DNA of 64,000 bases from Nocardioides sp. (GCA_020636915.1 JACJWV010000016.1:72584-136583); one strand, 5' to 3'; counted from the stretch's first letter, positions 1 to 9,563 are shown. A program made the numbers and translations. Notes: a model not told the origin generated them from the sequence alone.

Positions 1-632
1 AAGAACATCATGATCGCCAGCGACAGACCCATGTCGCCGACGCGGTTGAGGACGAACGCCTTCTTCGCGGCGGCGGCGGCGGTGGGCTTGTGCTGCCAGA
101 ACCCGATCAGCAGGTACGACGCCAGGCCGACGCCCTCCCAGCCGAGGAACAACCCGAGGTAGTTCTCGGACAGGACGAGCACCAGCATCGCGGCGACGAA
201 GAGGTTGAGGTAGCCGAAGAAGCGGCGCCGGCGCGGGTCGTGCGCCATGTAGCCGATCGAGTAGATGTGGATCAGGGAGCCGACACCGGTGATCAGCAGC
301 AGGAACAGCGCCGACAGCTGGTCGTAGAGCAGGTCCATCCCGACGTTGAGGTGGCCCACCTCGATCCAGGTGTAGAGGTGCTGCATCACCTGGCGCTCGT
401 CGTCGCCGCGACCGAGCAGCGAGATGAAGAGGACCAGGGAGATCACGAACGAGCCGATCGGCAGCGCGGTGCCGAGCAGGTGTCCCCACCGGTCGGTGCG
501 CCTGCCGCCGATCAGCAGGATCGCGGCGCCGGCCAGCGGGAGTGCGACGACCAGCCACAGGAGGGTGAAGACGCCGTCCGCGGTGGTCGGGTCGACCACC
601 GGGATCGCACCGCCTTCGTTGAACGCATACAT
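1..632 (-). CDS. nuoL: NADH-quinone oxidoreductase subunit L, N-terminal part (cut by window edge)
   Basis: Antiporter-like proton-pumping membrane subunit of respiratory complex I. Only the first ~210 codons are present and the gene runs off the left edge. The ATG at 632 gives MYAFNEGGAIPVVD, followed by hydrophobic helices and family stretches such as GVGSLIHIYSIGYM and GLFLGWEGVGLASYLLI. It follows nuoK by 21 bp at the downstream end of the nuo operon seen here. An overlapping ATG at 628 is in another frame and was rejected. Identification is secure from sequence and position; nothing can be said of the C-terminal half. Confidence 0.93.
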   Translation of the reverse strand, partial: MYAFNEGGAIPVVDPTTADGVFTLLWLVVALPLAGAAILLIGGRRTDRWGHLLGTALPIGSFVISLVLFISLLGRGDDERQVMQHLYTWIEVGHLNVGMDLLYDQLSALFLLLITGVGSLIHIYSIGYMAHDPRRRRFFGYLNLFVAAMLVLVLSENYLGLFLGWEGVGLASYLLIGFWQHKPTAAAAAKKAFVLNRVGDMGLSLAIMMF

Positions 633-653
633 GTGTTCAGACGCTCCTCGTCC

Positions 654-953
654 TCAGTACTTCAGGAGGCTGGCGTCGTCGACCGAGGCCGAGCGACGGG
701 TCCGGAAGATGGTCATGATGATCGCCAGCCCGACGACGACCTCCGCCGCGGCGACCACCATCACGAAGAAGGCGGCGACCTGGCCGTCGAGATTGCCGTG
801 CTGCCGGGAGAAGGCCACCAGCGCGAGGTTCGACGCGTTGAGCATCAGCTCCACGCACATGAACACCACGATCGCGTTGCGGCGCGTGAGGACGCCCACG
901 CAGCCGATCGTGAACAGGATCCCCGAGAGGACGATGTACGCGGTGATGTTCAT
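654..953 (-). CDS. nuoK: NADH-quinone oxidoreductase subunit K
   Basis: Small membrane subunit of complex I (ND4L type), 99 residues, the usual family length. Three hydrophobic helices are visible: YIVLSGILFTIGCVGVL near the N-terminus, a middle helix with the conserved Glu in VFMCVELMLNASNLAL, and a third in FFVMVVAAAEVVVGLAIIM. The Glu residues inside helices 2 and 3 are those implicated in proton translocation in the family. The ATG overlaps the nuoJ stop as ATGA, so translation is probably coupled. Confidence 0.96.
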   Translation of the reverse strand: MNITAYIVLSGILFTIGCVGVLTRRNAIVVFMCVELMLNASNLALVAFSRQHGNLDGQVAAFFVMVVAAAEVVVGLAIIMTIFRTRRSASVDDASLLKY

Positions 954-1777
954 CAGTGCTCGCCTCCCGTGGCCGGGGTGGTCTCGGTCGTGGTGACCGC
1001 GGCCTCGCTCTCACGGCCCGCGTGGGTCGCCCCGCCGATCTGGCGGTTCAGCTCCTCGATGTCGTCGGCCAGGGCAGGCGCCGAGCGCACCGTGCCGCGT
1101 GCGGCCAGCACGCGCGAGACCGAGGACCCCGCCGCCGTGCCGTCGGGCAGCAGCGCGGGGGTGTCGACCGCGTTGTGCCGGGCGTACACGCCCGGTGGCG
1201 GGAGCGGACCGAGGTGCTTCCCGCTGTCGGCGTAGTCGCGGAGCCGCTGGGCGGCCAGCGAGGCCTGCGTCGGCTTCGGGGTGAGCCGCTCGCGGTGGGC
1301 GAGCACCATCGCGCCGACGGCGGCGGTGATCAGCAGCGCGCTGGTGACCTCGAAGCCGAAGACGTACTTGGAGAACAGCAGGTTGGCGAGCGCCTGGATG
1401 TTGCCCTCGCCGTTGGCGTCGTCGAGGCCGACCGCCGTGCCGAGCGAGATCTGTCCCAGGCCGATGACCAGCACCAGCCCCAGGGCCAGGCCACCGAGGG
1501 AGGCGAGCACCCGCTGGCCGCGGATCGTCTCGACGACGGAGTCCGACGCGTCGACGCCGACCAGCATCAGGACGAAGAGGAAGAGCATCAGGATCGCGCC
1601 GGTGTAGACGATGATCTGCACCGCGAAGAGGAACGGCGCGTCGAGGGCCGCGTAGAGCACGGCGAGGCTGATCATCACGACGGCGAGGAGCAGGGCGGCG
1701 TGCACCGCCTTGCGGACGAAGAGGATGCCCAGCGCCGCGATCACCATGATCGGGGCGAGGATCCAGAAGGCGGTCAC
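953..1777 (-). CDS. nuoJ: NADH-quinone oxidoreductase subunit J
   Basis: Membrane subunit of complex I (ND6 type), 274 residues. The first ~165 residues hold the five-helix core, including LFAVQIIVYTGAILMLFLFV. The remaining ~110 residues form a hydrophilic Ala/Thr/Pro-rich tail not needed for the fold; long NuoJ tails are, to my knowledge, common in actinobacteria. The start is GTG at 1777, overlapping the nuoI stop as GTGA; the next in-frame ATG would cut into the first helix. Central position in the nuo operon. Confidence 0.94.
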   Translation of the reverse strand: MTAFWILAPIMVIAALGILFVRKAVHAALLLAVVMISLAVLYAALDAPFLFAVQIIVYTGAILMLFLFVLMLVGVDASDSVVETIRGQRVLASLGGLALGLVLVIGLGQISLGTAVGLDDANGEGNIQALANLLFSKYVFGFEVTSALLITAAVGAMVLAHRERLTPKPTQASLAAQRLRDYADSGKHLGPLPPPGVYARHNAVDTPALLPDGTAAGSSVSRVLAARGTVRSAPALADDIEELNRQIGGATHAGRESEAAVTTTETTPATGGEH

Positions 1778-2361
1778 TTCGCGGCCTCCTGTCCGGTCGT
1801 GCCGGGTGCTGACGGGGCGGGCGCGGCGAACTCTCCGCGGTAGTAGACGCCCTCGTCGTCGCCGAGCCGCATCGTGTGCGGCGGCTCCTCCATGCCGGGC
1901 AGCAGTGGCGCGAGCAGGTCCTGCTTCTCGTAGATCAGGTCGGCGCGCGAGCTGTCGGCTAGCTCGTACTCGTTGGTCATCGTCAGCGCGCGGGTCGGGC
2001 ACGCCTCGATGCAGAGCCCGCAGAGGATGCAGCGCAGGTAGTTGATCTGGTAGACGCGGCCGTAGCGCTCGCCCGGGCTGAAGCGCCCCGACCCGTCGGG
2101 CAGGTCGACGTTCGACGCACCCTCGACGTAGATCGCGTCCGCCGGGCAGGCCCAGGCGCACAGCTCGCAGCCGACGCACTTCTCGAGGCCGTCGGGCCAG
2201 CGGTTGAGCTGGTGCCGCCCGTGGAAGCGCGGTGCCGTCGGCATCTTCTCGAACGGGTACTGCTCGGTGACGACCTTGCGGAACATCGTCCGGAACGTGA
2301 CCCCGAACCCGGCGACCGGGTCCCAGAACTGCTCCTTGAGGCTCTTGGACTCCTCGGCCAT
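1774..2361 (-). CDS. nuoI: NADH-quinone oxidoreductase subunit I (2x[4Fe-4S] ferredoxin)
   Basis: Peripheral-arm subunit that carries electrons through clusters N6a/N6b toward the quinone site. 195 residues. Two complete ferredoxin motifs are visible: Cys 62, 65, 68 and 72 in CVGCELCAWACP, and Cys 111, 114, 117 and 121 in CILCGLCIEACP. The C-terminal ~60 residues are an Ala/Pro-rich extension. The ATG overlaps the nuoH stop (ATGA) and its own stop overlaps the nuoJ GTG, so it is translationally coupled on both sides. Confidence 0.97.
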   Translation of the reverse strand: MAEESKSLKEQFWDPVAGFGVTFRTMFRKVVTEQYPFEKMPTAPRFHGRHQLNRWPDGLEKCVGCELCAWACPADAIYVEGASNVDLPDGSGRFSPGERYGRVYQINYLRCILCGLCIEACPTRALTMTNEYELADSSRADLIYEKQDLLAPLLPGMEEPPHTMRLGDDEGVYYRGEFAAPAPSAPGTTGQEAAK

Positions 2362-3686
2362 CAGATCTCCTCCCCTGCGCTGCGGGTCGGGGCAGCGGGC
2401 TCGGCCACGGGCGTGCGGGACTCGAACGTGAGCGGCTTGGCGGCGCCGCGGACGGCACCACCGGCGGGCATCGGCGGGACCGGGAAGCCGCCGCTCGGAG
2501 CGGGCTCGGCGGCCTCGGGCGCCTCCTCCTCGGAGCGGTCCCCGACGAAGAAGAGCACGAGGAAGAGGACGGCGAGGACCCCGATGCCGATCAGCAGGTA
2601 GCGACGGTCGATGCCGCCGTCCAGCGAGACCGCGCGGATGGTCGCGACCGCCACGATCCAGACCAGTGACACGGGGATCAGCCGCTTCCAGCCGAAGGCC
2701 ATGAACTGGTCGTAGCGCAGTCGCGGCAGCGTGCCGCGCAGCCAGATGAAGAAGAAGATGAAGACCATCAGCTTGCCGAAGAACCACAGCAGCGGCCAGT
2801 AGCCCTCGTTGGCTCCCGGCCACACCTTGTCGATCCAGAACGGCGCGTGCCAGCCGCCGAGGAACAGCGTGGTCGCCAGGGCGGAGACCGTGGCCATGTT
2901 GATGTACTCGGCGAGGAAGAAGAGGGCGAACTTCAGCGAGCTGTACTCGGTGTGGAAGCCGCCGACCAGCTCGCCCTCGGCCTCGGGGAGGTCGAACGGT
3001 GCCCGGTTGGTCTCGCCGACCATCGCGATCACGTAGATCGCGAACGACGGCACGAGAATCAGGCCGAACCACAGGTCGTCCTGCGCCGCGACGATCTCCG
3101 AGGTCGACATCGAGCCGGCGTAGAGGAACACCGCGACGAGCGCGAGGCCCATCGCGACCTCGTAGGAGATCATCTGCGCGCTCGAGCGCAGACCGCCGAG
3201 GAGGGAGTACGTCGATCCGCTCGACCAGCCGCCGAGGACGATGCCGTAGATCCCGACCGACGCGATCGCCATCACGAACAGGACCGCGACCGGCATGTCG
3301 GTCAGCTGGAGCGGCGTCTCGACGCCGAAGAAGTCCACGACCGGTCCGAACGGGATCACGGCGAAGGTCACGAACGCCGTGGTGGCCGAGATGATCGGCG
3401 CGAGGACGAAGACCACCTTGTCGGCCGCGGTCGGGGTGATGTCCTCCTTCAGCGCCAGCTTCACCCCGTCGGCCAGCGACTGGAGCAGTCCGAAGGGACC
3501 GTTGACGTTGGGACCGATGCGGTGCTGCATCCGCGCCACGACCCGGCGCTCCCACCAGATGTTGAAGAGGGTGAGCAGGACCAGGATCAGGAAGATGAAC
3601 AGGGTCTTGAGCCCGATCACCCACCACGGGTCCTGCCCGAACTCCGACAAGTCGTCGACCATCGGCACCAGACCGGGGACGATCAC
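2361..3686 (-). CDS. nuoH: NADH-quinone oxidoreductase subunit H
   Basis: Membrane subunit (ND1 type) that forms the quinone-binding chamber at the membrane/peripheral arm junction. 441 residues from a GTG at 3686 that overlaps the nuoG stop as GTGA. Family signatures include WERRVVARMQHRIGPN near residue 45 and the acidic loop FDLPEAEGELVGGFHTEY. The last ~55 residues are a Pro/Ala-rich hydrophilic tail beyond the usual core. A later ATG (MVDDLSEF, 8 codons downstream) is a possible alternative start; the overlapping GTG matches the pattern of the neighbours. Confidence 0.96.
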   Translation of the reverse strand: MIVPGLVPMVDDLSEFGQDPWWVIGLKTLFIFLILVLLTLFNIWWERRVVARMQHRIGPNVNGPFGLLQSLADGVKLALKEDITPTAADKVVFVLAPIISATTAFVTFAVIPFGPVVDFFGVETPLQLTDMPVAVLFVMAIASVGIYGIVLGGWSSGSTYSLLGGLRSSAQMISYEVAMGLALVAVFLYAGSMSTSEIVAAQDDLWFGLILVPSFAIYVIAMVGETNRAPFDLPEAEGELVGGFHTEYSSLKFALFFLAEYINMATVSALATTLFLGGWHAPFWIDKVWPGANEGYWPLLWFFGKLMVFIFFFIWLRGTLPRLRYDQFMAFGWKRLIPVSLVWIVAVATIRAVSLDGGIDRRYLLIGIGVLAVLFLVLFFVGDRSEEEAPEAAEPAPSGGFPVPPMPAGGAVRGAAKPLTFESRTPVAEPAAPTRSAGEEI

Positions 3687-6100
3687 TGGTCCGCTCCCTT
3701 CGTGACGGTCACCCGGCTGCCGGGTGAGGCCAGGTCGGCCAGCACGCCGTTGCCGAACGAGTTCGCGGGCACCCACACGACGTCGTCGGCGAGGTCCGCC
3801 GGCTCCGCCGGGATCGTGACCGAGCCGCGGTCACCGGTGAGGGTGACGGTCGGGCCGTGGGCGTCGTACGCGGCCTGGCTGAGCCGAGCCACCGGGGCCC
3901 GCCCGGTCGCGCGGTAGGCCTTGTCGCCGTCCTGCATCGAGCCGTTGTCGACCAGCAACTTCCAGGTCGAGAGCGCGAAGTCGCCGCCCGCCTGGCCCGG
4001 CTGGCTCGGGGTCGCCGGCTCGAGGCCCTCGAGCGTGGCCCGGTCGCCGTCCCAGGGGCCGATCTCCTCCATCTGGGCGCGCGCTTCCGCGACCGTCCGG
4101 AACCCCAGGGGCCGGCCCATCTCCTCGGCGATGCCGGCCAGGATCCGCAGGTCGGGCAGCGACGACGGGCTCGCGAAGACCTGCTCGAAGGACCGGGGCC
4201 GGCCCTCCCAGGTCACGAACGTGCCCGCCTTGTCGACCACCGGGGCGACCGGGAACACCACGTCGGCGCCCCGGGTCACGTCGGTCTCGCGCAGCTCGAG
4301 CGCGACGACGAAGGACGCCGCCTCGATCGCCGCGCGCGTCGCGGCCGGGTCGGCGGTGTCGTCGGGGTCCACTCCCCCGATGACCAGACCCCCCAGCTCG
4401 CCGGCGAGGAGCGCAGCCACGATGGCGTCGGCGTCGCGTCCCGGGGCGTCGGGGAGGTGGTCCACCCCCCAGGCGCTCGCGACGTCGACGCGGGCGACCG
4501 GGTCGGCCACCGGCCGGCCACCGGGCAGCAGGTTGGGCAGGCAGCCGGTCTCGACAGCACCGCGGTCACCGGCGCGGCGCGGCACCCAGGCCAGCCGGGC
4601 GCCGGTGCGGGCGGCGGCGGTGACCGCCGCGGCGAGCGCGCCGGGCGAGGTGGCCAGCCGCTCGCCGACCAGGATGATCGAGTTCTTGTCGACTCCGTGT
4701 CGGGCGTGCTCGACGAGGGACTCCAACGCCCCGGCCTCGGCGCCGGGAGCCGTCCGCAGCAGGCGGGCGTTCAGCTTGGCCAGGCCGCGAGTCATGCCCG
4801 GGGCGATCGCGAGGACACCCGTCGTGCCGTGCCTCGTGGCCTTGCGCAGGCGCAGGAAGACCATGCCGGCCTCGTCCTCGGGCTCGAGCCCGGCGAGCAC
4901 CACGGTCGACGCCTGCTCGAGGTCGGCGTAGGTCACCGAGCTGCGCAGGACGACCTCGGCCGCGAGGAACGCGGTCTCCTCGGCCGAGAGCGGCCGCGAC
5001 CGGAAGTCGATGTCGTTGGTGCCCAGGGCGACCCGGGCGAACTTGCTGTAGGCGAACCCGTCCTCGGCCGTGATCCGGCCGCCGGTGAGCACGCCGGTTG
5101 CCCCCGCCGCCTGCAGGCCGCGCGCGGCGACCGCGAAGGCCTCCGGCCACGACGCGGGTCGCAGCCGGCCGTCGCCACCGTCCTCGACGCGGTCGCGGAC
5201 CTGGGGGTAGGTGAGCCGGTCGGACTCGGTCGCGTAGTGGAAGGCGAACCGGTCCTTGTCGGTGATCCACTCCTCGTTGACCTCGGGGTCGTTGCCCGCG
5301 AGCCGGCGCATCACCTTGCCGCGCCGGTGGTCGACGCGGATCGCGGAGCCGCACGAGTCGTGCTCGGCGACGCCCGGCGTGGAGACCAGGTCGAAGGGGC
5401 GGGAACGGAAGCGGTAGTCCTCGCTCGTCAACGCACCGACCGGGCAGATCTGGATCACGTTGCCGGCGAAGTACGACAGGAACGGCGCGTCCTCGGCGAT
5501 GCCGATCTGCTGCATCGCGCCCCGCTCGACCAGCGCGATGAACGGGTCGCCCGGGATCTCCTCGGCGAACCGGGTGCAGCGCTGGCACACGATGCAGCGC
5601 TCGCGGTCCAGCAGCACCTGCGGCGAGAGGTTGATCGGCTTCGGGAAGGTCCGCTTGTAGCCCTCGAAGCGGGTCTCGCCGCGCCCGTTGCTCATCGCCT
5701 GGTTCTGCAGGGGGCACTCGCCGCCCTTGTCGCAGACCGGGCAGTCCAGCGGGTGGTTGATCAGCAGGAACTCCATGATCCCCTGCTGTGCCTTGTCGGC
5801 GACCTCGCTCGTCGCCTGGGTGTTGACCACCATGCCCTCTGCGACCGGGAGCGTGCAGGAGGCCTGCGGCTTGGGGAAGCCGCGACCGTTGCCAGCGTCG
5901 GGGATGTCGACCAGGCACTGGCGGCAGGCGCCGACGGGCGCCAGCAGCGGGTGGTCGCAGAAGCGCGGGACCTGGACGCCGATCTGCTCGGCGGCCCGGA
6001 TGACCAGCGTGTCCTTGGGGACGCTGACCTGGACGCCGTCGATGGTCAGGGTGACCAGGTCGGTCCGCTCGGTCGCGCCGCTGTCGGATGTCAGGGTCAT
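3683..6100 (-). CDS. nuoG: NADH-quinone oxidoreductase subunit G
   Basis: Iron-sulfur subunit of the NADH-dehydrogenase arm, 805 residues. The N-terminal 2Fe-2S/4Fe-4S module is complete: CDHPLLAPVGACRQC with a distal Cys for N1b, HPLDCPVCDKGGECPLQ for N5, and CIVCQRCTRFAEEIPG with CPVGALTS for N4. A molybdopterin-oxidoreductase-like domain follows, which in this family is structural and has lost cofactor. Its N-terminal segment (EHDSCGSAIRVDHRRGKV) has a single Cys, so the optional N7 cluster of some bacterial NuoG proteins is probably absent. ATG overlaps the nuoF stop (ATGA). Confidence 0.97.
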   Translation of the reverse strand: MTLTSDSGATERTDLVTLTIDGVQVSVPKDTLVIRAAEQIGVQVPRFCDHPLLAPVGACRQCLVDIPDAGNGRGFPKPQASCTLPVAEGMVVNTQATSEVADKAQQGIMEFLLINHPLDCPVCDKGGECPLQNQAMSNGRGETRFEGYKRTFPKPINLSPQVLLDRERCIVCQRCTRFAEEIPGDPFIALVERGAMQQIGIAEDAPFLSYFAGNVIQICPVGALTSEDYRFRSRPFDLVSTPGVAEHDSCGSAIRVDHRRGKVMRRLAGNDPEVNEEWITDKDRFAFHYATESDRLTYPQVRDRVEDGGDGRLRPASWPEAFAVAARGLQAAGATGVLTGGRITAEDGFAYSKFARVALGTNDIDFRSRPLSAEETAFLAAEVVLRSSVTYADLEQASTVVLAGLEPEDEAGMVFLRLRKATRHGTTGVLAIAPGMTRGLAKLNARLLRTAPGAEAGALESLVEHARHGVDKNSIILVGERLATSPGALAAAVTAAARTGARLAWVPRRAGDRGAVETGCLPNLLPGGRPVADPVARVDVASAWGVDHLPDAPGRDADAIVAALLAGELGGLVIGGVDPDDTADPAATRAAIEAASFVVALELRETDVTRGADVVFPVAPVVDKAGTFVTWEGRPRSFEQVFASPSSLPDLRILAGIAEEMGRPLGFRTVAEARAQMEEIGPWDGDRATLEGLEPATPSQPGQAGGDFALSTWKLLVDNGSMQDGDKAYRATGRAPVARLSQAAYDAHGPTVTLTGDRGSVTIPAEPADLADDVVWVPANSFGNGVLADLASPGSRVTVTKGADQ

Positions 6101-7407
6101 GCGTTGACCTCCTGCCCGGCCCAGGCGGTGGAGAGCGCCGGGTCGAAGGGGCACCCGCCGCCCGTGAGGTGGGCGACGTACTCGTCGCGGAAGAACTGGA
6201 TCGAGCTGGCGATGGGGCTGACCGCGCCGTCGGCGAGCGCGCAGAACGAGCGGCCGAGGATGTTGTCGCACTGGTCGAGCAGCATGTCGAGGTCGGCCTC
6301 GCTGCCCTGCCCCTTCTCCAGCGCGGAGAGCGTCTGCACCAGCCACCACGTGCCCTCGCGGCACGGGGTGCACTTGCCACAGGACTCGTGCTTGTAGAAC
6401 TCCGTCCACCGCAGGGTCGCCCGCACGACGCAGGTGCTGTCGTCGAAGATCTGCAGCGCCCGGGTGCCGAGCATCGAGCCGGCCGCGCCCACGGCCTCGA
6501 AGTCGAGGGGCACGTCGAGGTGCTCGGCGGTCAGCAGCGGTGTGCTGGACCCGCCGGGGGTCCAGAACTTGAGCTCGTGGCCGTCACGCATGCCACCCGC
6601 CAGCAGGATCAACCGGCGCAGGGTGATGCCCAGCGGGGCTTCGTACTGGCCGGGGTTCTTGACGTGGCCCGAGAGCGAGAAGATGCCGAAGCCCTTGGAC
6701 TTCTCGGTGCCCATCGACGCGAACCACTGGTGGCCGTTGGCGATGATGCTGGGTACCGACGCGATCGACTCGACGTTGTTGATGACCGTCGGGCTGGCGT
6801 ACAGGCCCGCGACCGCCGGGAACGGCGGGCGCAGCCGTGGCTGGCCGCGGCGGCCCTCGAGGCCCTCGAGCAGCGCGGTCTCCTCGCCGCAGATGTAGGC
6901 GCCGGCACCGGCGTGGACGACCACGTCCAGGTCGTAGCCGGTGCCGTGGATGTTCTTGCCCAGGTGTCCGGCGAGGTAGGCCTCCTGCACCGCACGCTGG
7001 ACGCGGCGGAAGACGTGCAGGACCTCACCCCGGATGTAGATGAACGCCTTGTTGGCGCGGATCGCGTAGCTGCTGATGATGACGCCCTCGACGAGGGTGT
7101 GCGGGCTCGCCATCATCAGCGGGATGTCCTTGCAGGTGCCCGGCTCGGACTCGTCGGCGTTGACGACGAGGTACTTCGGCCGGGGGTTGTCCTGCGGGAT
7201 GAATCCCCACTTCATCCCGGTCGGGAAGCCCGCGCCGCCGCGACCGCGCAGGCCGGAGTCCTTGACCTCCTCGATGATCGCGTCGGGCGCCATCGAGAAC
7301 GCCTTGTCGAGGGCGCGGTAGCCGCCGCGGGCCTCGTACGACGCCAGCGTCCAGGCCCGCTCGTCGCCCCAGTTGTCGGTGAGGACCGGGGTCAAGGTGT
7401 CAGCCAC
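6097..7407 (-). CDS. nuoF: NADH-quinone oxidoreductase subunit F (NADH/FMN-binding)
   Basis: Flavoprotein where NADH is oxidised and electrons enter via FMN and cluster N3. 436 residues. GLRGRGGAGFPTGMKWGF is the Gly-rich NADH/FMN-binding signature; SCGKCTPCREG near residue 350 holds three N3 cysteines. The GTG at 7407 is preceded by a purine-rich GGAGAAAGGG site. This is one of the two junctions in the operon with a real gap: 53 bp to nuoE, containing a palindromic repeat. Confidence 0.97.
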   Translation of the reverse strand: MADTLTPVLTDNWGDERAWTLASYEARGGYRALDKAFSMAPDAIIEEVKDSGLRGRGGAGFPTGMKWGFIPQDNPRPKYLVVNADESEPGTCKDIPLMMASPHTLVEGVIISSYAIRANKAFIYIRGEVLHVFRRVQRAVQEAYLAGHLGKNIHGTGYDLDVVVHAGAGAYICGEETALLEGLEGRRGQPRLRPPFPAVAGLYASPTVINNVESIASVPSIIANGHQWFASMGTEKSKGFGIFSLSGHVKNPGQYEAPLGITLRRLILLAGGMRDGHELKFWTPGGSSTPLLTAEHLDVPLDFEAVGAAGSMLGTRALQIFDDSTCVVRATLRWTEFYKHESCGKCTPCREGTWWLVQTLSALEKGQGSEADLDMLLDQCDNILGRSFCALADGAVSPIASSIQFFRDEYVAHLTGGGCPFDPALSTAWAGQEVNA

Positions 7408-7423
7408 GAAGTGCCCTTTCTCC

Positions 7424-7460
7424 GGTGGTCGAGGAGCGAGCGAAGCGAGCGTCTCGAGAC
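7424..7460. repeat. Short palindromic repeat in the nuoE-nuoF gap
   Basis: The gap between the nuoE stop and the nuoF ribosome-binding site is filled by an imperfect inverted repeat built on GGTCGAGGAGCG and CGTCTCGAGAC around a GCGAGCGAAGCGAGCG core. Motifs of this GTCGAG/CTCGAGAC type are, from memory, frequent between genes in Nocardioides-like genomes. Its location inside a transcription unit suggests an RNA hairpin between nuoE and nuoF. Confidence 0.55.
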
Positions 7461-8225
7461 TCAGGCATCGCTGTCCTCCTGCTTGGTCTCGGTCTCCGCG
7501 CGCGAGGTGTCCGCCTGCTCGACGGCCTCCTCCTTGCTGTCGGCCGTGCGGCCGCTGCCGGCGTCGGCGGAGGCGGGAGGTGCGGTCCAGCCGTTGGTGC
7601 GCGCGATGCCCAGACCGACCAGCGAGGGCGCACCGGCCGCGGGGCCCTCGTCGGCGAGGTCGTCGGGGAACCCGGCGAGGACGCGCTCGGCCTCGCGCCA
7701 GGTCACCACGCGCGGACCCCGGGTGGAGTGGATCTCCGTGCCCGCCCGGAGGTCGTCGACGAGCTGGACGGCGGACTCCGGGGTCATGTTGTCCATGAAC
7801 TCCCAGTTGACCATCATCACCGGGGCGTAGTCGCAGGCCGCGTTGCACTCGACGTGCTCGAGCGAGACCGTGCACTTGTCCTCGGGCCGGCGCTCGGTGA
7901 GCTCGTCGTTGCCGACGTCGAGGTGATCCTTGAGCCGCTCGAAGATCGCGTCGCCGCCCATCACCGCGCACAGCGTGTTGGTGCAGACCCCGACGTGGTA
8001 GTCGCCGACCGGGCGCCGCTTGTACATCGTGTAGAACGTCGCGACGCCGCTGACCTCGGCCGCGGTGATGCCGAGGATGTCGGCACAGGTCTCGATGCCC
8101 TCCGCGGTGACCCGGCCCTCGACGGACTGCACCAGGTGCAGCATCGGGAGCAGGCCGGACCGGGCCTCGGGGTAGCGGGCCGCGATCTCGCGCAGCTCGG
8201 CCAGGGTCTCGACCGGGAGACTCAT
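7461..8225 (-). CDS. nuoE: NADH-quinone oxidoreductase subunit E
   Basis: 2Fe-2S (N1a) subunit of the NADH-dehydrogenase module, 254 residues. Thioredoxin-like ferredoxin domain with the four cluster cysteines in CTNTLCAV and CNAACDYAP. The catalytic core ends near residue 170; the last ~80 residues are a low-complexity Ser/Glu/Ala tail (ADAGSGRTADSKEEAVEQAD) longer than in E. coli. ATG overlaps the nuoD stop as ATGA. Confidence 0.96.
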   Translation of the reverse strand: MSLPVETLAELREIAARYPEARSGLLPMLHLVQSVEGRVTAEGIETCADILGITAAEVSGVATFYTMYKRRPVGDYHVGVCTNTLCAVMGGDAIFERLKDHLDVGNDELTERRPEDKCTVSLEHVECNAACDYAPVMMVNWEFMDNMTPESAVQLVDDLRAGTEIHSTRGPRVVTWREAERVLAGFPDDLADEGPAAGAPSLVGLGIARTNGWTAPPASADAGSGRTADSKEEAVEQADTSRAETETKQEDSDA

Positions 8226-9562
8226 CGGTCGACGCCTCCCATCACGGGGTCGATGGACGCGATCGCGACGATGACGTCGGCGACCATGCCGCCCTCGCTC
8301 ATCACGCTCGTGGCCTGCAGGTTGGTGAACGACGGGTCGCGGAAGTGGGCGCGGAACGGGCGGGTGCCCCCGTCGGAGACCACGTGGGCGCCGAGCTCGC
8401 CGCGAGGCGACTCGATCGGCACGTACGCCTGCCCGGCGGGCACCCGGAAGCCCTCGGTCACCAGCTTGAAGTGGTGGATCAGCGCCTCCATCGACTCCCC
8501 CATGATGTGGCGGATGTGATCGAGGGAGTTGCCCATCCCGTCGTTGCCGACCGCCAGCTGGCTGGGCCAGGCGATCTTCTTGTCCGCGACCATCACCGGG
8601 GCGCCGTCGAGCCTGGCGAGCCGGTCGGCCGCCTGCTCGATGATCCGCAACGACTCCCACATCTCGGCCAGGCGGACCCGGAACCGGCCGTAGGCGTCGG
8701 CGGTGTCCCACGTCTGCACGTCGAAGTCGTAGGTCTCGTAGCCGCAGTACGGCTGGGTCTTGCGCAGGTCCCACGGGTAGCCGGCGGCACGCAGCGGCGG
8801 GCCCGACAGGCCGAGCGCGAGGCAGCCCTCGAGGTCGAGGTGGCCGACCCCCTCCAGGCGGGCCTTGAAGATCGGGTTCGCGTTGCACAGGTCGGCGTAC
8901 TCCGGGAGCCGCTTGCGCATCAGGGCGACGAAGCCGCGGATCTCGTCGAGGGCACCGGGCGGCAGGTCCTGCGCGACCCCGCCGGGACGGATGAACGCGT
9001 GGTTCATGCGCAGGCCGGTGATCAGCTCGAAGAGGTCGAGCACGAGCTCGCGCTCGCGGAAGCCGATCGTCATCACGGTGAGGGCGCCGATCTCCATGCC
9101 CCCGGTCGCGATGCAGACCAGGTGGGACGAGATGCGGTTGAGCTCCATGAGGAGGACCCGCATGACCTGGGCCTTCTCGGGCACCTGGTCCTCGATGTCG
9201 AGCAGCCGCTCCACGCCGAGCACGTAGGTCGCCTCGTTGTAGAACGGGCTGAGGTAGTCCATCCGGGTGCAGAACGTCACGCCCTGGGTCCAGGAGCGGA
9301 ACTCCATGTTCTTCTCGATGCCCGTGTGGAGGTAGCCGATGCCGCACCGGGCCTCGGTCACCGTCTCGCCCTCGAGCTCGAGGATGAGCCGCAGCACGCC
9401 GTGGGTCGACGGGTGCTGGGGCCCCATGTTGACGACGATGCGCTCGTCGGCCTCCTCGGACAGGCCCTCGACGATCGAGTCCCAGTCCTGGCCGGTGACC
9501 GTGAAGACCCGACCCTCGGTCGTGTCGCTGCTGCCTGCGTAGAGGTCCTGGTCGGTGCTCAT
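8222..9562 (-). CDS. nuoD: NADH-quinone oxidoreductase subunit D
   Basis: 49-kDa-type subunit of complex I that forms much of the quinone site with NuoB and NuoH. 446 residues. The diagnostic MGPQHPSTHGVLRLILELEG stretch is present near residue 45, and the protein ends with the family-typical DPVMGGVDR. Separate nuoC and nuoD genes (not fused) are seen. One base separates it from nuoC. Confidence 0.97.
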   Translation of the reverse strand: MSTDQDLYAGSSDTTEGRVFTVTGQDWDSIVEGLSEEADERIVVNMGPQHPSTHGVLRLILELEGETVTEARCGIGYLHTGIEKNMEFRSWTQGVTFCTRMDYLSPFYNEATYVLGVERLLDIEDQVPEKAQVMRVLLMELNRISSHLVCIATGGMEIGALTVMTIGFRERELVLDLFELITGLRMNHAFIRPGGVAQDLPPGALDEIRGFVALMRKRLPEYADLCNANPIFKARLEGVGHLDLEGCLALGLSGPPLRAAGYPWDLRKTQPYCGYETYDFDVQTWDTADAYGRFRVRLAEMWESLRIIEQAADRLARLDGAPVMVADKKIAWPSQLAVGNDGMGNSLDHIRHIMGESMEALIHHFKLVTEGFRVPAGQAYVPIESPRGELGAHVVSDGGTRPFRAHFRDPSFTNLQATSVMSEGGMVADVIVAIASIDPVMGGVDR

Positions 9563-9563
9563 G

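Noticed and set aside
3857..6397. Long open frame antisense to nuoG (and similar long antisense frames elsewhere)
   Set aside because: High GC removes stop codons from non-coding frames. The encoded sequences are Arg/Gly/Asp-rich without any family motif, while the opposite strand encodes clear known proteins.
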